Assembly (NCBI GenBank): GCA_020796225.1 | Contig: CM036762.1 | Location: forward strand, 12,946,414-13,010,413 | Source of the DNA: Arion vulgaris | Lineage: Eukaryota > Mollusca > Gastropoda > Stylommatophora > Arionidae | Reading direction: 5' to 3' | Length of the DNA stretch: 64,000 nt | Shown here: positions 33,415 through 44,110 of the stretch, piece by piece | How the letters are laid out: each line of letters opens with the position of its first letter | Position numbering within the stretch: the stretch's first letter is position 1 | The notes under the pieces: generated by a model | Told to the model about the DNA's origin: nothing | Seen by the model: the letters and a program-made list of their open reading frames with translations, nothing else | Databases searched by the model: none | Made by a program: the position numbers and the translations under genes

Positions 33415-33582
33415 TTTTCACCCTTGCCTAGAAAATCAACGACTCGTTTATCACCCGTGCCTAGAAAATCAACGACTCGTTTATCACCCGTGGCTAGAAA
33501 ATCAACGACTCGTTTATCACCCGTGCCTAGAAAATCAACGACTCGTTTATCACCCGTGCCTAGAAAATCAACGACTAGTTTA
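33415..33582. repeat. 33-bp minisatellite, 5 copies, SINE-derived
   Basis: Unit cctagaaaatcaacgactcg plus tttatcacccgtg. The first 25 bases match the SINE B core at 18570-18595 (reverse strand). The sequence after the array (cctgtaaagggtatgcc) resembles the SINE end. No spacers, so not CRISPR-like. Confidence 0.9.
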
Positions 33583-33599
33583 AAATGTGGTTGCTGGCG

Positions 33600-34077
33600 A
33601 CGTCCTGTAAAGGGTATGCCCCCATTTTCATTTCAAGCTACCAAGCATTTTTATTTGCATTCTTTTGTAATTCCCTGCCCTTCCCTCCCATCTAGGAAAC
33701 ATTTATGTGGACGCCCATGGACGCACGTCTTAGTAGAAAAGCTGGTTCCCTACTTTTTCTTCACCAATACAGTCATGTTTACATTCAGTTTTCGGAAAGA
33801 ACACCAAACTGCACAGCAGCCATTACAAATGAAAACAAAACCTTTCTGATTTACCCCATTTTATCTTTTGTTTCGTTGCACGTACCACTTTTTACTCAAA
33901 GGAAAATGTCAAGGTCTTGAACTTTGTTCTTTTTGTTCCCTTTAGTTTTTTAAACTGAACTATTTCTTTTGTTGTTTCCGCTTCTATCATTCTTCAAGAT
34001 ATCAATATTTACATCTACCAGTATATGAAGCAATTTCCTTATTTTCTATGTTCATTTGATTTGATAACTTTTCCATA
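33600..34077. other. No gene recognised
   Basis: AT-rich. The ORFs crossing it are random. Confidence 0.45.
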
Positions 34078-34085
34078 CACAAACA

Positions 34086-34248
34086 CAGTGGCGGCTCGTT
34101 ATTAGGGCCAGAGGGGCCGGCCCCACCAAAATAATTTTAACGTGTATTTATTATTTAATGGATTAAAATATAACCTAACCCAAAACCATGATTTTCCTGA
34201 AAATGTGTGTCTGGCCCCACCAACAAAATCGATCACGAGCCGCCACTC
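34086..34248 (-). mobile_element. hAT-like MITE, family 1
   Basis: 163 bp, ends cagtggcggctcgt / cgagccgccactc, flanks cacaaaca (34078-34085) and tacaaaca (34249-34256). Inverted relative to the other three copies. Confidence 0.83.
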
Positions 34249-34349
34249 TACAAACACATACACATATAAATGCACACACACACTCAAGAACACCTATGAG
34301 AAATGTATGTCCTATCTGTCGGGTTTTGTTTCTGAAATAACGTCCATTG

Positions 34350-34475
34350 CGTGTGTGTGCGTGTGTGTTTATATATGTGTTTGTAGATGATTATATGTGT
34401 GTGTTTATGTGTGTATGATTGTGTGTGAGTGTGTTTGTGGGAAAGAAAGAGAAAGAGAGAGAGAAAGAAAGATTG
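34350..34475. repeat. GT-rich then GA-rich simple sequence
   Basis: (TG)n with interruptions followed by gaaagaaagagaaagagaga. Confidence 0.85.
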
Positions 34476-34739
34476 GTGGATTAGCACAGACTGAAGATCG
34501 TTCGATTTTCGTAAAAGACATACAAATGTTGCAGACCCTTTTTCTGTACCTGATGTTTCGCAAACGAGGAAAGTAATTGGCCTTTCTGCCTACTGCATGC
34601 ATGGATTTGGAAAGGGAAATGTTGGAACTGTAATGAGAAGTGAAAATGCCCGCACCCTGCAGCTGGCATCAATTCTAATGACTGGACATTTTCATTTTTC
34701 AACGTGTAACTTAACTATCTTCAAGAGAACATAATAGTA

Positions 34740-34870
34740 GTGGTAAGGATGAAATCAATTTTCACATTAAGAAAACAAAATAGTATCATAACTAGACAGA
34801 AAAACATGAAGAAAATAACAAAACATAAAACTAAGTGGGACGGACATGTAACAAGTAAAACGAGTCTGAT
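34740..34870 (+). mobile_element. Possible LINE trace
   Basis: Plus frame has KKITKHKTKWDGHVTSKT, reminiscent of the 'KWAGHV' block of LINE C-termini. Too short to place. Confidence 0.35.
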
Positions 34871-35184
34871 GTACTACTATATACGCTATATAACTTTTAA
34901 CATGAGCTGGCATGCGATAATCCTCCTGGTTATTTATAGATAATATTTACTGACGGAAAGTTTACAGGTAACATTTGTCGTTACATTCAGCTTCATCAGC
35001 ATTCCTTAAGCGTGGGACCAGCGGTTCTAAAGATATATCAGGAGAACTCACTGTCTAAAAATTGCTCCACTGTAATTATCTATTCGTTTAAAGCACTAAT
35101 AACTAAATCATCAATACCCAGCACACTCGTGTAGAAAGAAAATCTTATATTGTTATAATTGAAAAATCGAGATCTATGTAGCGT

Positions 35185-35615
35185 ATAGGGTTAGGTGCTT
35201 GCCTCTCGTGCTAAAGGTAACCGGTTCACTCCCTCGTGGAGCCATCGGGATATCTTTCCAGAGATTCCTGATCTCAGTGTAGTTGAGATCGAGTTCCATG
35301 TCCTATCGGAGACGAACGATAAAACGTAGACCCCCATGTTCAATTTGAACACGTAAAGGAACCATTGGAAGTTCACAATCTAGAAGAGCAAGCTGGAAAG
35401 CCGCTGCCGGGGAAAAAAATTCATTAGAAAAAGATTGGAAATAAAATTTCTACACAATATTTTTACCATCTTCAAAATTACATCGGGGTCCTCGCCAGTG
35501 CTACAGAGTTTGTGCACTGCAGCTGAGATCTTCCTGTGCAAGAAAGAGAGTGGAGCACACATGGTTATTCACCGAAGTGCAATGATGATGGTCCTTTCAA
35601 TCAATCAATCAATCA
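35185..35615 (+). mobile_element. SINE G, longest copy
   Basis: tRNA-like head: gtatagggttaggtgcttgc (A-box) and aaccggttcactccc (B-box). Body then cctcgtggagccatcgggat, gatctcagtgtagttgagat, gtcctatcggagacgaacga, ending tgcactgcagctgagatctt and a (TCAA)n tail at 35598-35615. Partial copies at 1380, 21865 and 25205. Confidence 0.78.
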
Positions 35616-35659
35616 ATTTAAAATACGTCTTATTCCTTCTTGATATTATGATATGGTTG

Positions 35660-35815
35660 AATTTTTAGCGAAATACGTAACAACAAAGTACTCTAGTTTT
35701 ACAAAATACAAAAACATTGACAATACACAGCAACGTTTGTCAAAGTCTATATATAGTATACTGTGATATTCGTCACTTTTGTTGTATCGTTTGCTTGATA
35801 AAGGCCATGTCTTTG
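35660..35815. mobile_element. Foldback/Penelope-like terminal sequence
   Basis: Left: cgtaacaacaaagtactcta, gttttacaaaatacaaaaac, cagcaacgttt. Right: gtttgcttgataaaggccat. It matches both arms of 47530-47825 with a shorter middle. It abuts the LINE at 35816. Confidence 0.65.
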
Positions 35816-36017
35816 GCAAGATGGCTTGGAAAGAACAATACTAGAGGGCAGGGTCCCAGGACACAGAAGCAGAGGCAGACCAAGAAGAAGAAGGCTACAA
35901 GATATTAAAGAAACCATGAATATGACCATCGACGAAGTGGGTGAACTGGCTAGAGACAGAGTGAATTTCAGATGTGCTGCAAAGAGAGCAACGTCCTATA
36001 AAGGATACGCACCTTGA
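35816..36017 (+). mobile_element. LINE C-terminal fragment, LQDIKETMN group (intact frame)
   Basis: Plus frame ERTILEGRVPGHRSRGRPRR, RRLQDIKETMNMTIDEVGEL, ARDRVNFRCAAKRATSYKGY and stop, with a (GAT)n tail at 36015. It is the undisturbed reference for the interrupted copy at 24890-25205. Confidence 0.8.
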
Positions 36018-36299
36018 TGATGATGAGCCAGTATATTGGCTGGGTGGAGAGAATAGGTTAATCAATAACACTTTACCATCTACAAATTCAATGAAATACT
36101 CCAGAATCCACCAGTAAAGATTGACACATGAATATATCACATATAGATAGACATATAGGTTTGTGAGCTATCTCACTAAAGCAACATAATCAGAATGATC
36201 TATATGCAACCTTTAAGTTCCGCCAGATGCTCGTTACGTTCCTACTGATAAGCAAGATCAGCGGTTCTCAAGCTAGAGCGTTTCTAAACCAAGTGTTAC

Positions 36300-36590
36300 A
36301 TGGGCAATAAACAAGGCAGTGAAAAGGCATATTTGGGATTTTGAATAAAAGTTTTACAGAAAAATTCTCCGTATACCATCGACAGAGAATAAACAAATAG
36401 AACTGATAAGAAAGAACTCAGAATATAGGAAAACTAACTAATGTTACAAATAAGAATGAGAAAATTGAAGCATTTTTAAAATAAAAAGACATGAAGTGTT
36501 GGAAAAAACCATTCGGGAAGAGTCATCCTAGAAATAAGACTAAGAGACAGATCATAGTAAGGATGGAATAAGGATGTAACTAAACATTTG
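36300..36590 (+). mobile_element. LINE 3' fragment, AGHLAYER group
   Basis: Matches 14755-15040 (gaaaggcatattt, cagaaaaattctccgtatac, agaactcagaatataggaaa). Heavily decayed. Confidence 0.6.
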
Positions 36591-36599
36591 AGTATTGCC

Positions 36600-36790
36600 C
36601 GCGTGTCCAGCGTGTTCGTAGCGCGTTTGACTACGGGTGACTAGTCCTCTGGTTCAACTCTGCGGACTGGCAGAAAAGCTACAGGATCCCCAGATTTACG
36701 GTGTTCGTGGCACCGAACCGAAGGGTTACGATGTCCATGACACCGAGCCGAAGAGCTTTAGCTCAAGTGCTTCTGGATCGGAAAAAAAAA
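36600..36790 (+). mobile_element. SINE D copy
   Basis: Head gtgttcgtagcgcgtttgac, B-box ggttcaactc, body ggcagaaaagctacagg...acggtgttcgtggcaccgaa...gctcaagtgcttctgg, ending in an A-rich run at 36781-36795. Confidence 0.82.
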
Positions 36791-36799
36791 AAAAGATTT

Positions 36800-37355
36800 G
36801 AGTGTGACGACAAGTAGAAGCGGGACATTTACCCAGGAAAAGAGAAATTGTCGAAGGACTGTTACGAAGTACCTATTCCCTAGCGTCTTAGCTTATGCGA
36901 AGTTTAATGTTCCAGTAGAGCATCTTGACTACCACGTTACAACTTTAAGATATTATCTTATTGTCAGTCCAGGTCATTTTAATTAACTTTACATCGATCA
37001 TGTGTTGAAATGTAAATAAAGGGAGAATAACCACTGAAGCATACAAGTCGTTCATGCATAGCGTTAACTTGATGAAAATTCAGGAAATGCACATTGAGAA
37101 AGAAAGCAGAAGTTTATTTTTACTTTTGATTCATCTAACTCATTGCGATATGTGTGTAATTAAGACTATTTTTAGGATATGAAAACAAAAAGACGTCAAG
37201 TTCACATGTTTCATATTGTCTACACTATGTAAGCTACTAAGTGTCAAATTTTAGATCTGTAGCATGTCTGTAATTATGTTACACATTTCGCAATGACACA
37301 TCAACATACACACACAGAACACAGATCACACATAGACAGAGCCACATATGTGTCT
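36800..37355. other. No gene recognised
   Basis: AT-rich, no clear homology to the other families here. Confidence 0.45.
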
Positions 37356-37359
37356 TAAA

Positions 37360-37700
37360 TATATCATCTTCAAATAGCAGGTCCTGAATTGAACTTTGCA
37401 ATCTTAATTAATTTCGAACTTCTCTCTCTCTCTCTCTCTCTCTCATAGGCAAGATTTCATATGTCCGCCACTGCAGTTATCAAGCTCAAATCATTAGTTA
37501 CATCATGGATCCATCTTCTTCGTGGTCTTCCTCTTCTATTCTATACCTGGATGTTTCCTTACATAATTGTCTTTTCCGACCCTTCTTGTCTTTTATATGT
37601 CAAAAATACTTCAATTTGTTCATTCTTATTTAGTTGTACCAGCCAGATTTCTTTCAAGTTGAGTTCTTTTTGGATAGGTCGATTTATTGTCATCTTTCTC
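37360..37700 (-). mobile_element. LINE 3' fragment, AGHLAYER group
   Basis: Reverse-strand homologue of 14840-15130, with a (TC)n run at 37423-37443 inside, as in the 8820-9310 copy. No intact frame. Confidence 0.65.
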
Positions 37701-37997
37701 CATGATATACGCATTTCACTTCTGAAATATTTATGCATTTATAACACAAGTATACGCTTTTCCACTGACTTGATTCCCACCCATACGTTGCTACTAGGAA
37801 TATGCATTCTCTTTGTATTCTCATTTATGTTTTCCTATCAGTTACATTGCAGACTGTTTTTCATTTGTTAATTTTTTGTAAGGTTGTGTTTTGTTTTCTT
37901 TTAATTTCCTTTGTCCCATTTCAATTTCATATTTGCAGTAAACCGAGTAATTAACAAATGTTAACTTCTATATTTTTATGTTGATAAAAATATTTGT

Positions 37998-38022
37998 TCT
38001 TATATATATATATATATATAAC
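37998..38022. repeat. (TA)n microsatellite
   Basis: TA dinucleotide run. A (GTTAT)n run is at 38128-38152. Confidence 0.9.
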
Positions 38023-38149
38023 TCATCACTGGACTCTTTGTCTCTGGAGACAATAGGTGTTGCGTCACGTAGTTTGTTCTATGCTTAATCACAACGTTTC
38101 TTGTTGCTGTAATGGACTATTCTGGAGTTATGTTATGTTATGTTATGTT

Positions 38150-38465
38150 ATGCGATCGACGTCACGGCACCTTGGGCATTCCCATGTTTGCTCTGTCCTC
38201 CGCTGCAGCAGCCATCCTAAAGTCCATTTGCTCAACGTACCCATGAGAAGTTGATTACTATATCTTCTCTCTCTACCACGAAGACGACACTTTCTGGAGT
38301 GGGACTCCTTGCCACAGTTGCTGCAGGTAAAACAGGATACTGGAGATGATACATAGGATGTTCTCTGCTCTATTTTGCCTCCACTGTGATGTTGTTTGTC
38401 TTTTTCTTTTGAGCTGCCCTTCATTGCCGCCTGCCATGATTGCCTGTCTTTGGCCAGCCGCTATA
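38150..38465 (-). mobile_element. Chimeric LINE remnant
   Basis: On minus, a C2H2-tail LINE (KEKDKQHHSGGKIEQR, then CFTCSNCGKESHSRKC) passes in frame into the RNase H-type LINE C-terminus (RYSNQLLMGTLSKWTLGWLL, QRRTEQTWECPRC). These two parts belong to different LINE groups elsewhere in the window, so the open frame joins two fragments. Confidence 0.7.
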
Positions 38466-39028
38466 TATATATATATGTAAAGCTGACACATGGTATGCTG
38501 TTTGTAAGAACAAAGAAAAAAATATGAACTGCACAGTCTGAAACTAATAGCTTACCTTACTAATCAAGAGGTCGTATACCACTGACGTAACTGCTGCTCT
38601 TGACGAGATTATATAACAGAAAAGTGTAAAAGTTTTCGACGTGTATGGTAGACATCTGGACACACGCTCAGAGATCAAGTCAGTTGTATATTGGTAGTCT
38701 TCGTAAATAGAATAAGCTGCAGTGGTTGATTCTTTGATAACATTAAACTTAGCAAGTTTTTTTGTTTTTAAAATTAATGTTACTTTGTTGTTAATAAAGA
38801 AAAACATGGTAGAACACGACGTTTATGCCGTCGGTGCATGGCTATAAGTGCTAAGTCAATGTCAGCTAACATAACTAGTTAACTGCGACCGAGCTGTAGG
38901 TCCTACATATTCAGACATAGTGTATATACAATGATGTAAGCAGAGTGCTGGGGTATCAAGAACATAGTGTATATACAATGATGTAGAGAGTGCTGGGGGT
39001 ATCAAGAAGGGACCGGTTTAGAAATTAA

Positions 39029-39450
39029 ACATCAAGAAAATTAGGTACAACCTCAGTACTGAACTGTATCCAAAAAACAAAGGAAAATATTAGGTACAAC
39101 CTCAGTACTGAACTGTATCCAAAAACAAAGGAAATTAACAACCTCAGTATGAACTGTATCCAAACAAAAGAAATTAGTACAACCTCAGTACTGAACTGTA
39201 TCCAAAAACAAAGGAAAAAATTAGGTACAACCTCAGTACTGAACTGTATCCAAAAAACAAAGGAAAATATTAGGTACAACCTCAGTACTGAACTGTATCC
39301 AAAAACAAAGGAAAAAATTAGGTACAACCTCAGTACTGAACTGTATCCAAAAACAAAAGAAAAATTAGGTACAACCTCAGATGACTGTATCCAAAACAAA
39401 AGAAATTAGTACAACTCAGTACTGAATATCCAAAACAAAAGAAAAAATCG
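39029..39450. repeat. About 50-bp minisatellite, 8-9 copies, LINE-derived
   Basis: Unit ggtacaacctcagtactgaa plus ctgtatccaaaaacaaagga. The first copy is preceded by agaaattaaacatcaagaaa, which aligns with LINE coding at 62715-62790 (gacatcaggaaaaaagtgga). The array thus amplifies part of a LINE ORF. Later copies decay by deletions. Confidence 0.85.
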
Positions 39451-39454
39451 GAAC

Positions 39455-39690
39455 CCTTTCCATATCTAGAGGTATATTTGGGGAATACAGTGTTAAACAC
39501 ATATTTTTCACTAGACCGGCACACGATGGATATTATAGTCAACATTACAATGGCCGCCTTTACTTCTCAGTGCTTTTCCTGCTACCAGATTAAGGCTGGG
39601 TCGACCTGAGTGCTGTTACGGTCGGCAAAATATTCCACGTCAGTTGTGAAATTGAACCCAGACCACAAGTTCACTAACAACTTTGCAACT
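39455..39690. repeat. Dispersed repeat shared with 15220-15830
   Basis: cggcacacgatgg, ccgcctttacttctcagtgc, gagtgctgttacgg...aaatattccac. Function unknown. Confidence 0.6.
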
Positions 39691-39960
39691 GGGGCTATCC
39701 AGAGAAGAAAACAACTAGATCACATTCTTTCATTTCACGTTATTAATCAAGAAACAACAAATTATATTTTTGTAGACATGAGCCGATTATCAACAGACAG
39801 TGCGCCTCAAATGGCAATGTTTCTCCGATACAGTACATACAAAGGAAAAGGTCGTATATGCCAAAAGTGGACCACAAAAACATAGGAGCGAAATACACCT
39901 TGAATGAATCGCACACAAGAGCACGTTCTAGAAAGATTTTTTATTCTAGCGCTACGAGAC
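39690..39960 (+). mobile_element. LINE 3' fragment, WFGHISRL group
   Basis: agccgattatcaacagacag, tgcgcctcaaatggcaatgt, cagtacatacaaaggaaaag matches 62800-62990 closely. Likely the continuation of the LINE whose upstream part was amplified at 39029-39450. Confidence 0.7.
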
Positions 39961-40099
39961 AATAGATGAATGAAGAATAAAACAATGACTATGGTGTTTG
40001 ATCTTGTTTACAAGCTAAATGACACAAGCATCGATATTACAGCAAACAAAATCAATACATCGATGTTCACTCTATTTCAACATGGTTTGACTAGAAGCA

Positions 40100-40310
40100 C
40101 TCGCTCGCCTGTACAGTCTGTTCGTAGCGCGTTGAATGGAGGATGACAAGTCCTCTGTGAGTGCTGGTTCAATTCAGCGGACTGAAGAAAAGCCATAGGT
40201 TCTCCAGATTTACGGTGTTCGTGGCAACGAACCGAAGGGTTACGATGTCCATGGCACAGAGCCGAAGAACTGAAAGCTCAAGTTCTTCTGGACCAAAACC
40301 ACAAAAACTA
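40100..40310 (+). mobile_element. SINE D copy
   Basis: cgcctgtacagtctgttcgt, agtgctggttcaattc, aaaagccataggttctccag, acggtgttcgtggcaacgaa, gctcaagttcttctgg. Confidence 0.82.
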
Positions 40311-40696
40311 GAAGCACCGACGACACAGCTTGTTGTCTGGGTTTTCACGCTATGCTTCTAAATCTACTTCCTTAGTGTAGTCTCCAGTTGCAGCTGGGCC
40401 TACCGTACGGTACAGCAATCAATATATTTTTGCGTTGAGATATCAGAAATTAAACCAAAATTACGTAATTAATGATTTTTAGAATTCCTATTCTTCAGGG
40501 TTCACTAACTTATAGAGAAGAGTGTGGTCAAGTGATTGGAACTCCAGCTTCTTAGTTTCTAAAGTCTAGTTACAATCCAGTAGTAGTGTAAAACCTTAAA
40601 TACCCCCTAACCCTGTCGACGCTATATTAAAGTTTGTTTTTACATATTACCACTCTCCACGCTCCACATCAGCCTACTTTATCGTGGTTGGAGGGG
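40311..40696. other. No gene recognised
   Basis: AT-rich. Nothing assignable. Confidence 0.45.
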
Positions 40697-41095
40697 GTTT
40701 GTGCACATCCAACTCTAGGTAACTAGAAGTTTATAGTTGGCTCTGGTTTGTGCACATTCAACTCTAGATAACTATAAGCTTATAGTTGGCTCTGGTTTGT
40801 GCAGATCCAGCTCTAGATAACTATAAGCTTATAGTTGGCTCTGGTTGGTGCAGATCCAATAGATAACTATAAGTTTAAAGTTGGCTCTGGTTTGTGCAGA
40901 TCCAACTCTAGATAACTATGAGCTTATAGTTGGCTCTGGTTTGTGCAGATCCAACTACAGATAACTATAAATTTATAGTTGGCTCTGGTTTGTGCAGATC
41001 CAACTTTAGATAACTATAAGTTTATAATTGGCTCAGGTTTGTGCAGATTCAACTCTAGATAACTATGTTTATTGTTGGCTCTGGTTTGTGCGTCT
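40697..41095. repeat. About 49-bp minisatellite, 8 copies
   Basis: Unit ctctggtttgtgcagatcca plus actctagataactataagct and tatagttgg, with small indels. Each unit contains a short palindrome around aactataagcttatagtt. Confidence 0.9.
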
Positions 41096-41174
41096 TGATA
41101 ATCTCTTTGATATCTTACCGAATGTAATGTCTGCAATACCTATTTGTGCGCTGTTCATCGTAGTTCACTATATA

Positions 41175-41515
41175 AATAATAATTATTCATCTCGTATCGT
41201 TATACGTTACAAAGGGCCTGCAAGTAATTTCTCCATACCGCTCTATCCTGGGCAACTCACTCAATCTCATCCATGGAACTGAGACCGATATTTCTTGCCT
41301 CTCTCAGCAAAGTTCGTTTCAGGGTCTCCTTAGGTCGTCCTTTCTTTCTTGAACCCTTCGTATCCCACTTTAATGTCTGCTTTGATATTCGTTGATCATT
41401 TCTCCTCAAGGTGTGCTCAACATATCTGCATTTTCTTTTTCTTATAACAGTTGTGACTAGTGGTTGACCTGATACGTCTCTGATTTCATCACTTCTCCTG
41501 AATTCGCTCAAAAGT
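41175..41515 (-). mobile_element. LINE 3' fragment, WNEFRR group
   Basis: The minus frame reads EFRRSDEIRDVSGQPLVTTV, then TLRRNDQRISKQTLKWDTKG and GRPKETLKRTLLREARNIGL. Better preserved than 6690-7110. The 3' end adjoins (AAT)n. Confidence 0.8.
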
Positions 41516-41519
41516 TGTA

Positions 41520-41945
41520 ACCAACTCTGAAGTACTACAACGTGCAAATCTGCCTTCCATCATGGGCATGCTCAGCAGTAGACGACTAAGATGGTTGGGA
41601 CATGTGAGAAGAATGGAAACTTATCGCATACCAAAACAAATGTTGTTCTGTGAACTTTCGGAGGGAAGAGGCACCAGGGCAGACCACTGCTCAGATATAA
41701 AGATGTCTGCAAAACCTCAATGAAAAACTTTTCTATAGATCCCAGCACATGGGAGGGACTAGCTGATGACAGAGTTGTGTGGAAAGCCAAATTACGGAAG
41801 GGCGCAGAGTCTTTTGAGAAGAGACTTATGTACGAGCTGAACGACAAGAGAGAAAAGCGAAAACTCAGAAGTTGTCACAGTAAAACACTTGCCTACTGAC
41901 CGTCTGTAAAGATGAAAAGGGCCATATATATATATATATATATAT
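41520..41945 (+). mobile_element. LINE 3' end, RIPKQMLF group, with (TA)n tail
   Basis: Broken plus frames: MGMLSRRRLRWLGHVRRMET, YRIPKQMLFCELSEG, DRVVWKAKLRKGAESFEKRL, KREKRKLRSCHSKTLAY. The 3' end runs into (TA)n at 41922-41945. The same end is seen at 8275 and 48560. Confidence 0.78.
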
Positions 41946-42184
41946 TATTACATAATTATACATCACTCTATTTCACTCTCTCTCTCTCTTTCTCTCCCGG
42001 TCACTTATCTCTCTTTCTGTGCACACTGAATAGAAGACACTGTACTACATGTTAAATGTCCCTGCCAAAATCAACAATGACTGACAATTTACCTTTCTAT
42101 TACCACCTTCATCCCAGAAGGAAAATCTCCTGTCATGTCTGTTGCTGGAAGCAGAATTTATCATACAGCAAGATATCTCTAGGG

Positions 42185-42651
42185 CATAGATTCCCAAACT
42201 TTATCTGCCCACCGCCCACTTTGCACAACATAAACTTTGTAACGTCCCCTCCACATTATAACAGTTTGCCAACGCCCTCCTCCCACATATATACATGCTC
42301 TATTTTCTCGTTGACATAGAACATTGATATATATTTATGTAATACATGATCAATTTTCAAATGATTATATGCTTGATATAGAAAGTTGATGAAAAAATAG
42401 ATCGTGTAAGATGGGCATAGAATGAATTATAATGCAGAATTCAAGTTTGAAATGATTATTCAATCGCAAAATCATGAAAATAATTTATTTTCAAAAATGT
42501 ATTGTTAATTTCTTCGTTAATGAGCCACCTACCACTACTTGCCTGAGCACCCTTCCAAATTCTTCTGCATCCACTAACGCCCACCCCCTCCCTTCCCTAG
42601 AACGCATCAGCGCCCACTGGGGGGCTGTACCGCCCACTTTGGAAAACGCTG
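42185..42651. mobile_element. hAT-like non-autonomous element, family 2
   Basis: 467 bp between perfect 8-bp duplications ctctaggg (42177-42184 and 42652-42659). Ends catagattcccaaacttt / ccactttggaaaacgctg. No transposase frame. Confidence 0.86.
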
Positions 42652-43040
42652 CTCTAGGGTAAGCATTCACATCTGTGTTCTGTTCCTGTTATCTTTTTCA
42701 TATGCTGTAGCAGGACAACTCAGTAGATGCATAAGCGATGAAGAGAGTGATGCAGTTTGGTATCAAGTATGAAACGAGCAGGTGGTTGAGGCAACGCTAG
42801 AGTTAAACCCTTAAGTATTAGGCGCATGATCAAGGCGCATGATCAAGAACAATCACATGCATACACTATGCAATATTATGTTGAAGGTTGAGCACAAGGG
42901 TCTGCACAGTAGACAATCATGTTGGTTCTTAAAGGGACACAGGACCAACAGTTCCTAACTTTCTTATTGCTCAGTAAAATAAGATAATAATTATCGGGTA
43001 GTATCAGGGCGGTCTGAGATGAAAGATTATATAACTTTCA

Positions 43041-43205
43041 CCAGTGGCGGCTCGTGATCATTTTTGTTGGTGGGGCCAGACAGATATTTTCGAAAAATCA
43101 TGGTTTCGGTTAGGATATATTTTAATGTATAAAATAATAAATACACGTTACACCTTATTTTTCGTGGGGCTAGCCTCACTGGCCCTTAATAACAAGCCGC
43201 CACTG
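43041..43205 (+). mobile_element. hAT-like MITE, family 1 (perfect duplication)
   Basis: 165 bp, perfect 8-bp duplications actttcac at 43033-43040 and 43206-43213. Ends cagtggcggctcgtga / aacaagccgccactg. Confidence 0.9.
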
Positions 43206-43257
43206 ACTTTCACATTAATTACTTGTCGTGATGCTATGAAAAGTGAGGCCATGTTGG

Positions 43258-43637
43258 ATTATAAACATTATCGTAAAGTCTCCAAGTATAAATATTATCG
43301 TAAAGTCTCCAAGTATAAACATTAACGTAAAGTCTCCAAGTATAAACATTAACGTAAAGTCTCCAAGTATAAACATTATCGTAAAGTCTCCAAGTATAAA
43401 CATTATCGTAAAGTCTCCAAGTATAAACATTATCGTAAAGTCTCCAAGTATAAACATTATCGTAAAGTCTCCAAGTATAAACATTATCGTAAAGTCTCCA
43501 AGTATAAACATTATCGTAAAGTCTCCAAGTATAAACATTATCGTAAAGTCTCCAAGTATAAACATTATCGTAAAGTCTCCAAGTATAAACATTATCGTAA
43601 AGTCTCCAAGTATAAACATTATCGTAAAGTCTCCAAA
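43258..43637. repeat. 27-bp minisatellite, about 14 copies
   Basis: Unit tataaacattatcgtaaagt plus ctccaag, nearly homogeneous. As 27 is divisible by 3, three frames stay open (for example FILGDFTIM repeats). These are not genes. Confidence 0.94.
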
Positions 43638-44057
43638 AATAAAAACAACTGTCATTACTGTCTGTAGTACCACTGTTTAGGGCAATGTAGGACAGTGGGG
43701 TGAACCTGAGGAATGTAATGGTCGCATGGCTAATCAAGTCGCCGCGAAGTTGTTCAGGCTAGGATTTTTCATTTATGCCCATAACAGAAAAAAATCCCTG
43801 ACCTTATCGTGAATTGAACATGTATTTGAAAGTATTTGAAAATATATATTATTAATTTCTTATAAATTGAAGTGCTTAAAAAGCCAAAGTTCTAAGTAAT
43901 TGGCAATTTTAAATTGTTCTGGAACCTATAACTGAGCACTAGAAGTGAAGGTGGTTGGGGGTGGCGTTAGAGAATAGTTATATGCGCATAATTAGCAAAC
44001 GAGCATCATCATGCATACTTTGCAATATTCTTGCTGGTTCAGATTACATACAGATCA

Positions 44058-44110
44058 CAAAGTGTGGTTAACAAGTGGTCGATATGGAGCACTTGACGAA
44101 GAAGAAGGAT
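44058..44110 (+). mobile_element. SINE F 3' tail
   Basis: cacaaagtgtggttaacaag, tggtcgatatggagcacttg, acgaagaagaagg. Confidence 0.65.

Noticed and set aside
33415..33582. CRISPR-like direct repeats
   Set aside because: Units are contiguous without unique spacers, and the genome is eukaryotic.
33358..33849. 163-residue ORF with RKSTTRLSPV repeats
   Set aside because: Caused by the 33-bp SINE-derived array followed by random open sequence.
43215..43737. Three overlapping ORFs of 145-167 residues with nonapeptide repeats
   Set aside because: A 27-bp tandem array keeps all frames open. The products are simple periodic peptides on both strands.
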